DNA from: Steromphala cineraria
Lineage: Eukaryota; Mollusca; Gastropoda; Trochida; Trochidae
DNA: 64,000 bases
NCBI GenBank assembly: GCA_916613615.1
Contig: OU744720.1
Location: 6,985,749 to 7,049,748, forward strand
Direction: 5' to 3'
Shown here: in pieces, positions 50,362 through 62,020 of the stretch
How the letters are laid out: each line of letters starts with the position of its first letter
How positions within the stretch are numbered: the stretch's first letter is position 1
Notes under the pieces: model-generated
Database searches by the model: none
Told to the model about the DNA's origin: nothing
Seen by the model: only the letters and a program-made list of their open reading frames with translations
Position numbers and translations under genes: made by a program

Positions 50362-50589
50362 TTAAAGGGACAGTCATATCGGGGTATTTTTTTGTGGAAA
50401 CGAAATTCAAGAGGACGCAGTGATGAATTCTATTCTTGTTAAATCTAGAACAACTTAAATATTACCCACACTAACATATATGAAAATAAGTGTGAAATAA
50501 TCATGTAATAACCATATATAAGTGTAAACAGGGAGGTACTCTTGAATTTTGTTTCCACAAAAATCACCCCGATAGGACTGTCCCTTTAA
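50362..50589. mobile_element. TTAA MITE, AGGGACAGTCATATCGGGG family
   Basis: A 228-bp element with TTAA at both ends. The inverted arms are about 50 bp (AGGGACAGTCATATCGGGG and TTTTGTGGAAACGAAATTCA against TTGAATTTTGTTTCCAC and CCCCGATAGGACTGTCCCT). No ORF. Confidence 0.9.
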
Positions 50590-53093
50590 AGAAGATCACG
50601 TCGGGTAGTCTTTGTGGAAACCAACCTGTTTTCGAAATAAAAATACACAGAAATATATCACAATGTCTACATAAACAGCTATCTACAGACTTCATTCATA
50701 AATATATATAATTAAAAAAAAAATTCTGTACAAGAGACACTTTCGGGTTTTATTTGAGGAAAGATCTGTCATTTTCACAATTTGACAAAGAAAAGCACGC
50801 ACTGTACCGACAAGAAAACATTGAGAAATGAAGGCACTCAACGGCGTAACTAGTGTGAACTTGTAATGGCGGACAAGATATTTCTGATTAGTTTTACCAT
50901 TTACTGTTTGTAAACGTGTGAGTAGAAAAAAACAACAGTAAGGGATATTTCAAATTGAATTGTTTCAAAAATGCCGGATTTTGGCTTCGATACACACGTG
51001 TGGTGTTCGATTTTCATTTAAAACACTTTATTATGATATATTTGGTATTTTGTAAATGATATGTGATATATTGAATGAACAAAATTAAAATTGTGTTTCA
51101 ACACTCATGAAAGCCAAAGAATTACCATGAGAACCATGGAGCGTCCCTTACACATACCAAACTGGAGCAAGGCGAATATGATATGTTTTCACAGCCACTT
51201 TGTGGTCTACTTGTCCTTATACATATGCCGCGACAAGAGGATATCAAATAAATATTAAAACATATATTAAAGGTTTAGGCATTTGGCTTTAATATAAAAC
51301 ATCCGGACATGTTTGAATACTTTCAACACCAGAGTAACTCGCTGGCCCGAGTTTAACCCATTACACTGCGCATAAGCAATACATCAGCTTGGCCCCTGGT
51401 TCACCTGGCGATTTGATGTAAAGTATATATCATATTGAGACACATATATATGTTTTTGTATGGTGAGAAGTACTAACACGTTTGGGATGAGACAAACAGT
51501 TAACTTAACACTTATACAAGTATAGATTTATAGTTTGATCTACATTGAAGAGATTATGCAAACAGGTACTTAAGATCGCCAAAAATGTAAAGAACAATAT
51601 ATTTTTTAAATTGTCTACAGTCGCAACTTCTCGGTACATCCTGTTTGACCCTGGAAAATCTTTACTTCTCAAACATTATTTATGTCGGGTTTTGTTGGAA
51701 TACGATCGCTTGTTTTATAATAGGATTTTCTTCCCTTTGCAGCCTTTTCTTAACAAGTTGTAACTGAATATCAATTCTATATACAATCTCATTATCAACA
51801 GCTAATGAAAAACACGATCTTTTAATTTGTAATACTTAAACAGTTGTGAACACTTTTGTCAATGGTATCTTGATCAGCGGCACTTTCGCTTGAAGAAAAG
51901 GTTTTACGAAGCCATAAAGTTTTTGTTAAACAGCTTACTTTGTTTTACAGTTAGAGTATTTTGTAAGGTTCTTGAGGATCGGTGAAGTTATTGACTATGT
52001 ACGCTATACACGTGCATCATAAGTGACATTCTTATCAACTTACATTTTGGTTAACCCTCGTACGACTTTTATAGAAAACTTACACCAACTACCATATGCA
52101 TATATTTGACTTGTTCAAGACCCTTTATAGCAAAGCTTCACGATTTTATATAGTCGTACGAAGGTAACACTTTTCTTAAACAGAGAAGAAGACCTTCCGA
52201 GTGTTACCCGTTACCAACAGCTAGGTCATTACCTTCCATCTTTCAAGTTCTGATGAATTGATTGAGACACACATAATGCAAATATTCATAGTGACCCACA
52301 GAACACATTTATGAAACTGATATTTTTTATGTAATTACAACTTGCACTGAAACTGATGTATATATAAGTTTTCTTATTTATCATTCAATTTAATGAAATC
52401 AGTGACATTGCATGCTGTATGATAATGCACATCTGTTTTGATGCCATCACTGACTAGATTTTGAGTTTTAAATTTGGCACAGCATCACCAAATTTTCATC
52501 AAATTTTCCAACTCTAGAAAAAGCAAATTAAGTACTGTAACATATTTTCAAAAGCAAGAACGTTTCACTCGCTATCCAATCTGTCTGTCTGTCTATCTGT
52601 TAACCAATTTGCCATGTTACTTAGCCATACCACATAACAAAATCGAACTAAAGAAAACAATTAGTTGTGAATCAAAATAAATCAAGTCAGCATCGTACGA
52701 TAAGCGATTCCGTCAAACGTGTATAGACGATGTCAATAAGTGAAGTAACTGCAGCTCTATATCCCGTGAAGGAGAGCTTATAATAACAGAACAATGGATC
52801 TTGGAGACTGCTGTGGTCTTACAATTCAATTGAGGTCTATGAATTTTATCATTGAATATCATACTGGGTGTAAAACGAAGAGAACTTCCACATTTGAACA
52901 CAATAGAATGTAAGTAATGAGGCTATATGAAGTAGGTAACATGCAATATGTATAAAGTAATACGTGTTCTATGCCTGATGATATAAATATACAAGTGACC
53001 TACTTTAAATAGAGCGTCCCGACGCTCATTCCTATAAAGTATATAATAGACACATTTCAAACTAATACAGAATTATAAGGAAGAGGAACATAT
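50590..53093. other. intergenic, nothing recognised
   Basis: AT-rich with short random frames. No gene signal. Confidence 0.4.
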
Positions 53094-53155
53094 GGTTGAC
53101 AACTTCTTTATTCATGGTATGCGACGTTTTGACACAGGTCGCATACCATGAATAT
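53094..53155. repeat. foldback repeat related to 8335-8445
   Basis: CAACTTCTTTATTCA then TGGTATGCGACGTTTTGACA. The arms ATTCATGGTATGCGAC and GTCGCATACCATGAAT are exact complements. It shares its head and GCGACGTTT word with the element at 8335. Confidence 0.65.
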
Positions 53156-53649
53156 AGTTTTCATCCATATTTTCCTATTCCTTATTGCAACTTCTAAGAG
53201 CCTCTCATAGAAGCAATACAGAATTAAAACAAAAACACTCGGTTTACCATTGATCATTGATCGACGCATCCTGCTGCAACAGCTTATTTGTCTCCGCGTT
53301 ATACTATGTGTTGTAGCGGAGACTTATACGTGATGTAGCAGGATGTGATCGACGATATTTTAATTAAACTCATTCTAAAGCCGGAGTAAGTTATAACAAA
53401 ACTGCAGATACTATAAAGTTTAGAAAAAGAACAAGAAAGAGGGAACGCTATGGAGAATGCTATGGTAACAATGAGTCGTCCATCGAATACACAAACGGTA
53501 CAGGACAAAGAAGATATCCTTGTTGTAACTCCATCTCTTGCTATCGTCTACAAAACATACTGCCAAACAATTTGAATTACGTTTACCTCTGTTGATTTAC
53601 TTATATATTAAGTGCACTGGTCAACACTTTACCCCTTTTCACTGACTTC
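53156..53649. other. intergenic, nothing recognised
   Basis: No supported feature. Confidence 0.35.
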
Positions 53650-53910
53650 TAGCATGTCTACAAACACATTCTATTATGTACAAACAGCAGAAACATGTGT
53701 TCTAACACATAATCCCAATCACAAAGTCGATTAAATATTATCAGCAAAAATATGTGTTCTATCACATATCAAAGACACACATTCTATTTTGTACAAACGG
53801 TAGAAACATGCATACGTTCAAACACATATCACAGACACACGTTCTATCTAGTATAACTACCAGAATCATGTGTTCTATCACATATGAAAGACACACGTTT
53901 TAATTCCTGT
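53650..53910. repeat. tandem repeat of about 70 bp, four diverged copies
   Basis: The phrases GTACAAACAGCAGAAACATG, TGTTCTATCACATAT and AAAGACACACGTTCTAT recur near 53660, 53745, 53800 and 53865. Confidence 0.7.
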
Positions 53911-55648
53911 ACATTGTAGGTTAATCCTACCGGTATGTAGTACACGATTACTTATTTATCACACTCGCGGTCCTTTGTATTTGTTCATTACGAGCTATCT
54001 GTTTGACCTCTGTATTTGACCATGCTTACTCTCAGCTTGACCAAGGTGGGAGACGTGCTGGATTCTTTTTAGTAATTTATTCACTATAAGAAAACTCATT
54101 TAGGGTATGCAATTACTGTCCTAGTAGCATGACCTCATTTAACCTACATCAAAAGCGAGCTTTGGATGCCTGCATATCACGGAATTGCTGTTTTAACTAT
54201 ATATGTAAAATTGGTTCGAATACCTTCAGTTGTCAAAGAGCTTTCAGTGCCACTTCGCCTACAGTAATAGTGATAATATGCCTACTGTCATGTTCATGCA
54301 GTGTTAATATTGGAATGGTCTTGACGAGAATGTATCTTATGAATTTAAATACAAGTAATTGCATTCACTGTTTGAACATGTTTGGATTGTTAGATATGTT
54401 GTAACATTTAAAAATATTCTTTTTATTGATCGCTTAGTGGTGTGACAAGAGGGGAAAGGCAATGACCACAGTCATTGGTGTTGTATTTTCACTAAATTAT
54501 GCATAATCGCTTTAATGATCAAAATGTTTGTATATACAATCGATCATAATTACATGTATATGATATATACTCATTGGTAATATGTAATTGATCATAACTG
54601 TTATACTCTTGTGATTCAGCCATGTTAAAAAAACGTATTCTTTAGAGGCCGTACTTAATTTGGAAAAGAATTTTAATTATGTCTACATTTAACTTATCTG
54701 CAAATACACTTCTTATAACTAAACATAGAATGACTCAAGGAAATTGATTTACTTGTTTCATTATATCAAATTAAGTTAAGACTACAATAGAATTGAGTTA
54801 AACTATGGGCAATAGGCTTCGTTTGGCCACGGTATGTACATATAGATATTATAAACTTACAGGTGTATTTAAGTTGGCAAGAGTAGCCTCCCTTGACAAG
54901 TTATTGGCGTAGTGAGCGAAGTTTGCGCAATCTGTTCCTTTTTGATACGATGCTACCCAATTACTGATTATTTGTTATCTAATTATTAGGATATAATTTA
55001 CAATCTTTAATGGGAAAAAGGTTTGTCCTCCGGCAGGGATTAGAGAAACAAGCTTTACTCAAAATGAAAACGAAAATGTGTTATTTAACCCAAAATGAAT
55101 TCACGAAAATACAACATAAGGTAGGTGATAAGAACGATTTTACTTTATTCCAAATCGTACAAAAACTAAATTCTTCGAATGTTTAATAATCGATTTTTTA
55201 TTGTTGAAACATGTTATATTCAGCCTGTGTGTGCTAAGTAATAAATAATAATTACACCTTTCTGTCAAGTATCCTGCAGCGATAAGTTACATTTCATTCG
55301 CGCTTGTTTTTCATTCAGTTGATCAGTTGACAACATGATATTTATAAGTTCATTCATGTATTGAACTTTACAATCCGTCGGGTGTATAAATATTTTGTTA
55401 TTAGAAAAATCTTGTATTTCATAAACGAATTGAATTAATGACAATTAATTCATATAGCAACTAATATCCAGATGGTAACCTTTTCTACGGCGCTTTACAA
55501 GAAAATTTCAGCCAAATTATGATAATGAGAAATAATCTAACATAGTTGGTCATTGCAGTTTTTTTGTTTTTTTTACTGCGGTGATCTTATCGAGTCATTA
55601 TTATGAGGTCAATCACATTTACCATTTCTGAGGAGATACCAACTGGTA
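53911..55648. other. intergenic, nothing recognised
   Basis: No supported feature. Confidence 0.35.
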
Positions 55649-56000
55649 TTAAAGGGGCAGTAGCGCGTTTTTGGATAATTTTATATTTCAAATTTTTCAC
55701 TGATAATTGTACCGTAACGCTAAATGTATTATTTTACACAAGCCAATCTTCTATAGTCAGGGAACAAAGTATGAAGATTCACCTAAAATCCATTGGCGGC
55801 CATTTTTTATGAACACCTTTGATTCATTTTGTGTAAGAAAAAGGAATCGCATGGCTAAATTTAACATTACATATTTAAAATACTACTGCTTCATTGAGTT
55901 TAAATGCATTGTCTTTCAATTATTGGAACCATTAATTTTCATTTTCCTGACATCACCTTATATTCCCCCTAAAAACGTGCTACTGCTACTGCCCCTCTAA
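55649..56000. mobile_element. MITE, AGGGGCAGTAGCACG family, copy 4
   Basis: 352 bp, with TTAA on the left and TCTAA on the right, terminal AGGGGCAGTAGCGCGTTTTT and inverse ACGTGCTACTGC. Near the right end CTACTG is doubled. GGTAT flanks both ends, which may extend the target duplication. Confidence 0.85.
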
Positions 56001-56209
56001 GGTATCTGAACAATAACCATCTTGAAAGAAATGCAGAAAATTCCGATGAGAATTTCGCTCGTCATGCAACGGGGATATACGAAGTTTATATCCGTTTTGA
56101 GAAACGAACTTTACTGAGTAGGGCCAGTCTTTAAAGGATAACGAATAACGATCGTTGACGGATTGAGTGAGGAAGGTTTAGTCACATCTTTACTGACATT
56201 TAAGAGCAA

Positions 56210-57560
56210 CTCCGTGATTTTAATCACATATGTTGTTGCTTTCGGACGTAAAGGCATAATTCATGATATATAATCAGTTTATCTCACATTTTATTCCCAA
56301 AATGACATGTTCAGTTATATAATAGATAATTGTTTTCAACGAAAATCTTAGAACAGTCATATATAATCGCGGAAGCCGAAATAACACGCCCAGTTAACAT
56401 GAAAACTAGTTATTTGACCTTTCAAACATCATCAACTCGTAGCTGACATTCTGATTGCTTTATATAAGTTTTAAAATGTACTTTTGACTGACTGACGCCG
56501 TCATTGTCCGGGTTTCGATCATTATCCCGACTTCAAACCTCCCTGTTGTCATAATACGACGTCATTAACTTTGAAACTGATATCAATCTTAAAGAATTAT
56601 TCAAAAATGAAAATATACCTGTCTTAAATGAACAAGAAAAATGTGACCTTGAAATTGAGCGAACTATCGTATGCACTTAAGAAGATGAAAAATGAAAAAA
56701 GTCCAGGGCCTGATGGTTTCACAACGGAATTTCTTAAATTCTTTTGGAAAGATCTAGGGGATTTCCTCCTTAATTCGCTTAACTTTGGCTATGAAAAGGG
56801 CAATTTGTCAATTTCTCAGAAACAAGGATTGATAACCTGCATTCCAAAAGTCTAAATTGTTAATATCATTGCCAATAAATGCTCGAAAAGTACAGATTTA
56901 AAATGGTTGCAATTCAGAATTATACATAATATCCTTCCAACAAAACAGTTTCTTTATAAAATTGGATATGAACCATCACCATTATGTTCATTTTGTGAAA
57001 TTGAAGTTGAAACAATTAATCACATTTTATGGGATTGTGAACCTATTTATAGATTATGGAACGAAATAGAATCATGGCTGAACTCAGTACAATTGAAACT
57101 TAAATTTACAAACAAAATAATCATTTTGGGAATGAAAGGAAAAAACAATAATCCTGTTAATGCAATCATTTTACTCGTCAAACAATATATTTATAGATGC
57201 AGTATATAAGTATATATATAAGTTAGAATACATAAAGCGTGAAATTAGACGTTACTATGATATGTCAAGATATGTATTTTTGTCAACAGAATCTTAAGAA
57301 ATGTTTTTTAAATATTGGTCAACATTACATTTACTACTTGGAAAATAAATCGGCCACCTTCTGAATTTGTACATATTAACTATGAATGTATATATGTGAA
57401 ACTATATGTTATATGTTTCTTTTGAATGATGTAAATGCCTGTATCACAAAATATGGGGGAAAAAACAAACAAAAAACCAAACAAAAAACCTTTGAAATGA
57501 TCCTTCCCTGGAGCAATCGATACTTTACGATCAATTGACACATGACATTTGACCCCTTTA
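56210..57560. mobile_element. AGAGACACTC-family repeat interrupted by a LINE
   Basis: 56210-56581 matches the first part of the repeat at 59447-59914 (TGATTTTAATCACATATG, then GTTTCGATCATTATCCCGACTT). The match resumes at 57490 (CTTTGAAATGATCCTTCC, then CGATCAATTGACAC). The LINE at 56582-57489 sits between the two parts. Confidence 0.65.
56582..57489 (+). mobile_element. truncated, internally deleted L1/Tx1-like LINE
   Basis: The left part encodes ORF2 sequence ending in the start of the reverse transcriptase domain (ELSYALKKMKNEKSPGPDG, then LNFGYEKGNLSISQKQG), after a frame break near 56640. A stop follows at once, and the frame from 56907 encodes the far C-terminal zinc-binding region (RIIHNILPTKQFLYKIGYE, then CSFCEIEVETINHILWDCEP). 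The catalytic RT palm is deleted. An A-rich tail is at 57460-57489. Near-identical 12-13-bp flanks (CTTTGAAACTGAT at 56569, CTTTGAAATGAT at 57490) look like a target-site duplication. The element is dead. Confidence 0.85.
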
Positions 57561-57740
57561 AAGAGCCACTCTGTGATTTTCATCACATACTGTTTTGCTT
57601 TGATACGAACGTAAATGGCATAATTCGTGATACTGGTTCAAAGCTCGTTCAATACCGTTCAAAATAGCTCGCATATTATTCCCAAAAGGTATTGTTATGA
57701 TAAAAACTTGTTGTAAATGACAATCTTCAATTTAACATTG
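57557..57740. mobile_element. partial AGAGACACTC-family repeat
   Basis: TTTAAAGAGCCACTCTGTGA then TTTTGCTTTGATACGAACGT matches the left half of 59447-59914. The right half is missing. Confidence 0.6.
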
Positions 57741-59446
57741 TTTCTTTTGACTTGAATCTATAAATGATTTTCAAAAGGGCCTCCTGAATCCCCTCTCCTC
57801 TTGGTTCCGCCACTGCGGTACAATTCCTGTGTATCTATAGACAGACGACTTTTCGTATATATTGTAGTATAGAAACACGAACATGCAATAATATGTTTTC
57901 TTCCTGAAATAGGATGTAGCAAACATGCGTCAGTATTTGATCAATAAACCGTCCAAATCTAACGGTTAGTTGTTAATGATTTCTGTATTTTGAAATAATA
58001 ATCAAGTTAAAAATAGTTTTGGAATCTTGATCGTATTGAAACATCTAAATCAAAACATTGTGAAAGATACCACTTAGAGGCATCATTATATCATCTTGAA
58101 AAGGCAAAGAATTGCTAATAAAAAAAGCACTGTTACCTCGGTTAATACTGACGTAAACTAATATAAACTTTCATTACACGAAAAAAGCTTTTTATATTTG
58201 ATTAAACGTTGATATTATTACATTGATTTTATAAGAACCGTAACAGGAATGCAAAACTGAGATAAAAACTAAAGGGGAAACTTGTTATTTGTTTATCCGT
58301 TGCCCAATCCATTCTAAAACAGTTATTTAACCTATTATCAGTGCGATATCATGCAAGTGCGTATCAACCTCGGCATAGGTTACTATTTAGCTTCAAAAAT
58401 TTAAATAACACCTTTTAGCAACAGTCAGTATTTCACGATAAAATGACCCCATTTATACAGTTTGGTATATGTAACTCCAAAATATCTCAGGGTGTCTTTC
58501 AGTATCTATCAATATACTAGTATACGAGTTATCTAGACTTAAAATGAGATTTTAAGTGCGCTTCAAATGATCGATTGCACCTCAATGAACCTTGAACATT
58601 GACTTTCACGTGAAATGTGCCACTAACCATCTTTCAATAGGCCCTAATGTCGAAAAACAATAACAGAAGTTTGTTGCATGTGGTGATCGATCTAATAATC
58701 TATAGTATTTTATTTTAAATAACAAGTAGAGCATTGACCTAATAACTTTGACTTACTGTCACAAGTATAGGCCGGGTTGACACCGGTGTTATCTTGTGCG
58801 TGTCGTTAGTATTTAAAATTACATGTATGTGGGTATCAGAAAAGAGTCAAATTGCTTTAAACTCAAGTCATTTGTCGTCTATTGGTGTAAACTCTTCAAT
58901 TATGTCGGGTCGCTATTATGGAAGCCTATCCGAGAGAAATACAAAGTAAGTAATTTCTTACTGCCTTCAATGACTATCATCTAAAACGGACTCGGATCGT
59001 GGATTCCTTTTTTAGCCTAACGTAATTTTTTAATACATTAAGGATCGTTTCAGACTAACCTGAATATTTACAACCTGGGTATAGTATTTTAAAAGGATGT
59101 GCTTTTATTCTTATAGACGTCATTTTTATTAAACTCCTTTAAGTGCTATCCTGTAAGGGATGTAACTATTCCCATTGATATGCCTACTCCATTTGATTCT
59201 GGGCTAAGTAAAATAGAAGATAAATCATCAACTGGCAGTATTGAAGTGTTATTATGTTAACATTTGTTATATTTGCAACGTATCCTTTCCACCCTCAGCA
59301 ATTATTCCGATATCAGCAGTTTTCTTCATTTACCTGCTATCTACGATTTCACAGAACACCCTTGGGCTAAGGTGGCTTGTTATATATACTGGTTAAGGGC
59401 ATCTTAAGCACCCAGTGTTGTTGGAGATTTCCTCTAGCCTCATATT
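57741..59446. other. intergenic, nothing recognised
   Basis: No supported feature. Confidence 0.35.
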
Positions 59447-59914
59447 TTAAAGAGACACTCATCACATAGTGTTTTGCTTTGATACGAACCTAAATGGTAA
59501 AATTTGTTATATAAATTCAAAACATCTCATGTATTCATTCCCAAATGACAAATATATGACAAATACTCGTTTTCAACGAAAATCTTAAAACAGTCATATA
59601 GGTTCGTGAAAATCTAAATTACAAGTATAATTTCCACGAATACTTGTTATATAACCTATGAAACAAATCCAACTCGTAGCTGTTATTCTGACTGCTTTAC
59701 ATATGTTTCCAAAAATACGTTTGACTGATTAGCGCGCGTCATTGTCCGGTTTTCGATCATAATCGCGACTTCAAACCTTCCTCTTGTCACTAGACGACAT
59801 CGATTAGCTTTAAAATGATTCTTTCCTGTAAGAATGGACATTTCTCGATCAGATGACACTATTTGTAGAGTTTCCCATATATGACCCCCAAGAACTCGCG
59901 GAGTGTCTCTTTAA
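59447..59914. mobile_element. TTAA MITE, AGAGACACTC family, full copy
   Basis: TTAA followed by AGAGACACTC at the left, GAGTGTCTCT followed by TTAA at the right, 468 bp. The interior includes TTTTGCTTTGATACGAACCT and GTCCGGTTTTCGATCATAAT. No ORF. Confidence 0.8.
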
Positions 59915-60779
59915 TCAAGGTCACCCAAAAATGATCGTTATTTCTTTTTACACCAAAAAGACACCAACGTGTTTTTCAAAACAAAACGCGTGCAAGTGTA
60001 AGATTTTAAACGACTCACGTGTACGTACGCTTACATAAGCAAGAACAACGAGGATTTATTGCCAGACTGTCAGGGTCGCGTTTGGTACAAAAAGCTTTGA
60101 AGATAAAAAGTCTAGTTTCAGGTAAGGACAGTGATTTGATTTTTAAATGCCAACTCTTTCTAAAGTAACGACACTAAAGGGAACTCATTTAAATTGTTTC
60201 GAAAATACACCATATTTACGTCGTTTTAAGCTCTGTCCGGATACAATGTTACTTATTTACATATAGCACCTCTTCACTGTTATGCTTGAAATCATGTCTT
60301 TTGTTTTCGTTTCATTCCTGAACTAATTAATTAAACAATCCTGTCTAATTTGGAACATTTGAATTAATCAGATATGTGTTAATAGTTTGGTTCCTTTTTT
60401 AAATATTTTGTTTACCTTTTCAAGCTGTTCAACTTTCCCTTCAAACACAAAAGCCAACAGCTATTGTTTAAATTATTTTGAAATATGGCTGCTTCAAATA
60501 GTGTTGACTGCCTTACCTCGCTACATGGATGTGGTAACTACATCGAGTACAAACAATTTATCAAATTCGTTTTTCGGAATAGTATTTTGTGATCTATAAA
60601 TTCAGGAAAAAACAAAGAGAATGCGGTTTAAAAAAAACTGTTTTAGCCAATATGATGTCTTGATAAACCACGATAAAAATAATTGGCTTTACCAACCCAG
60701 TTGACGATGGACGAGTATAGTGGTACAGATATCAAATCATTATTGTTGTCCAACTCCACTCTTTTCGCCCTTTCCTATA
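59915..60779. other. intergenic, nothing recognised
   Basis: No supported feature. Confidence 0.35.
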
Positions 60780-60965
60780 TCGAAAGGTGTGAGATGACCT
60801 TCTGGCTTAAATGGAAGAAAACTACTTGTGTACTTGTGAGAAGGTCTAATACGAAAATGGCACAATTCTATACATAGTAAAATACTATAAAATAGTAAGA
60901 ATACTTTTGCATTGCCTCCTTTGGTCATGCTAATTAGCTCCACATTTACAAGCCAGTTGATGATG
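60780..60965. repeat. dispersed repeat of about 180 bp, copy A
   Basis: TGACCTTCTGGCTTAAATGG, ACACTATAAAATAGTAAGA-like text and GGTCATGCTAATTAGCTCCA align, with divergence, to copy B at 61850-62020. Confidence 0.65.
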
Positions 60966-61849
60966 GACACGAATAGTTTTGGTGCAGAAAACATGCCATG
61001 GTTGTCATCAAGGTGTTGAAAGACAAGGAACATGCTATCTAGCTGATTGACATTATACAATGAGTGAAACTACAGATTATGTACACCGTATAATGTCAGT
61101 TTCACTGTTGAACCTATATACATTATATGACAGTCTTCATTGAACCACTGTATCCTTCTTTAAAAAACATTTTGGCTGAAAATATCCATGCATGGTCAAG
61201 CCATAACAACAAAAGTTCCTTAAATAACCTTATATATCAATAAATATTTCGATCAATCTTACAGACTTTTCAAACGGAGAAAGTGTTCAGTTTCAATTTT
61301 TAAAACTTTGGCCAGTGATTATGTGAAATAGGATAAAATGACGGCATCATTAGAGGATAAAGGGCGATACCAACGTCAGGAAAAACGGGACGCTGAAAGA
61401 AACAGAACCTAGATAGGTGTTAAACTTTTTTCTAGAATGTATGGTTACCCGTGAGATTAAAATCATTTCTTTATAATATTTTGCTTTACGTTCTTTTCAT
61501 TCATTCATCCAGCATTTGCCATTTGCTATCCATGTATTTTACACGAGGATCGTAAGGTAGATGTAACATGTTCATTGTTATGTAAACCAAATTGAGTCAG
61601 TAAATGTGTCTGAGCGAGATAAGGGTACACCCTAGGTACATGTATACCCGACCTGGAGGTGCTATTAGGCAGACATGTATCTCTGAATTTTATTATTTGG
61701 TATCTTTATAAATGATTGAGAAGACAAAATAAATCCCCTTTATATGTGTGTATTTGCATACTTATACTTCAATTTGTGTTCACATGGTGTTTTGAAACAT
61801 AAGAGTATTTCATATTTGCGAAGCTTTGTCGCTGTGTGCTTTCCTATAG

Positions 61850-62020
61850 ACAGGTATATTATGTGACCGTCTGGCTTAAAATTGAAGAATATACTTTGGC
61901 ACTTGTAGGTAGGCCCATTAATAAATCGCACAATTGTGTATAGCGTAAAATTCTATAAAATAGAAAGAGTACTTTTACATCACCTTCTATGGTCATGCAA
62001 ATTAGCTCCACGTGTAAACC
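61850..62020. repeat. dispersed repeat of about 180 bp, copy B
   Basis: TGACCGTCTGGCTTAAAATT, TTCTATAAAATAGAAAGAGT and GGTCATGCAAATTAGCTCCA match copy A in the same order and orientation. Confidence 0.65.
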
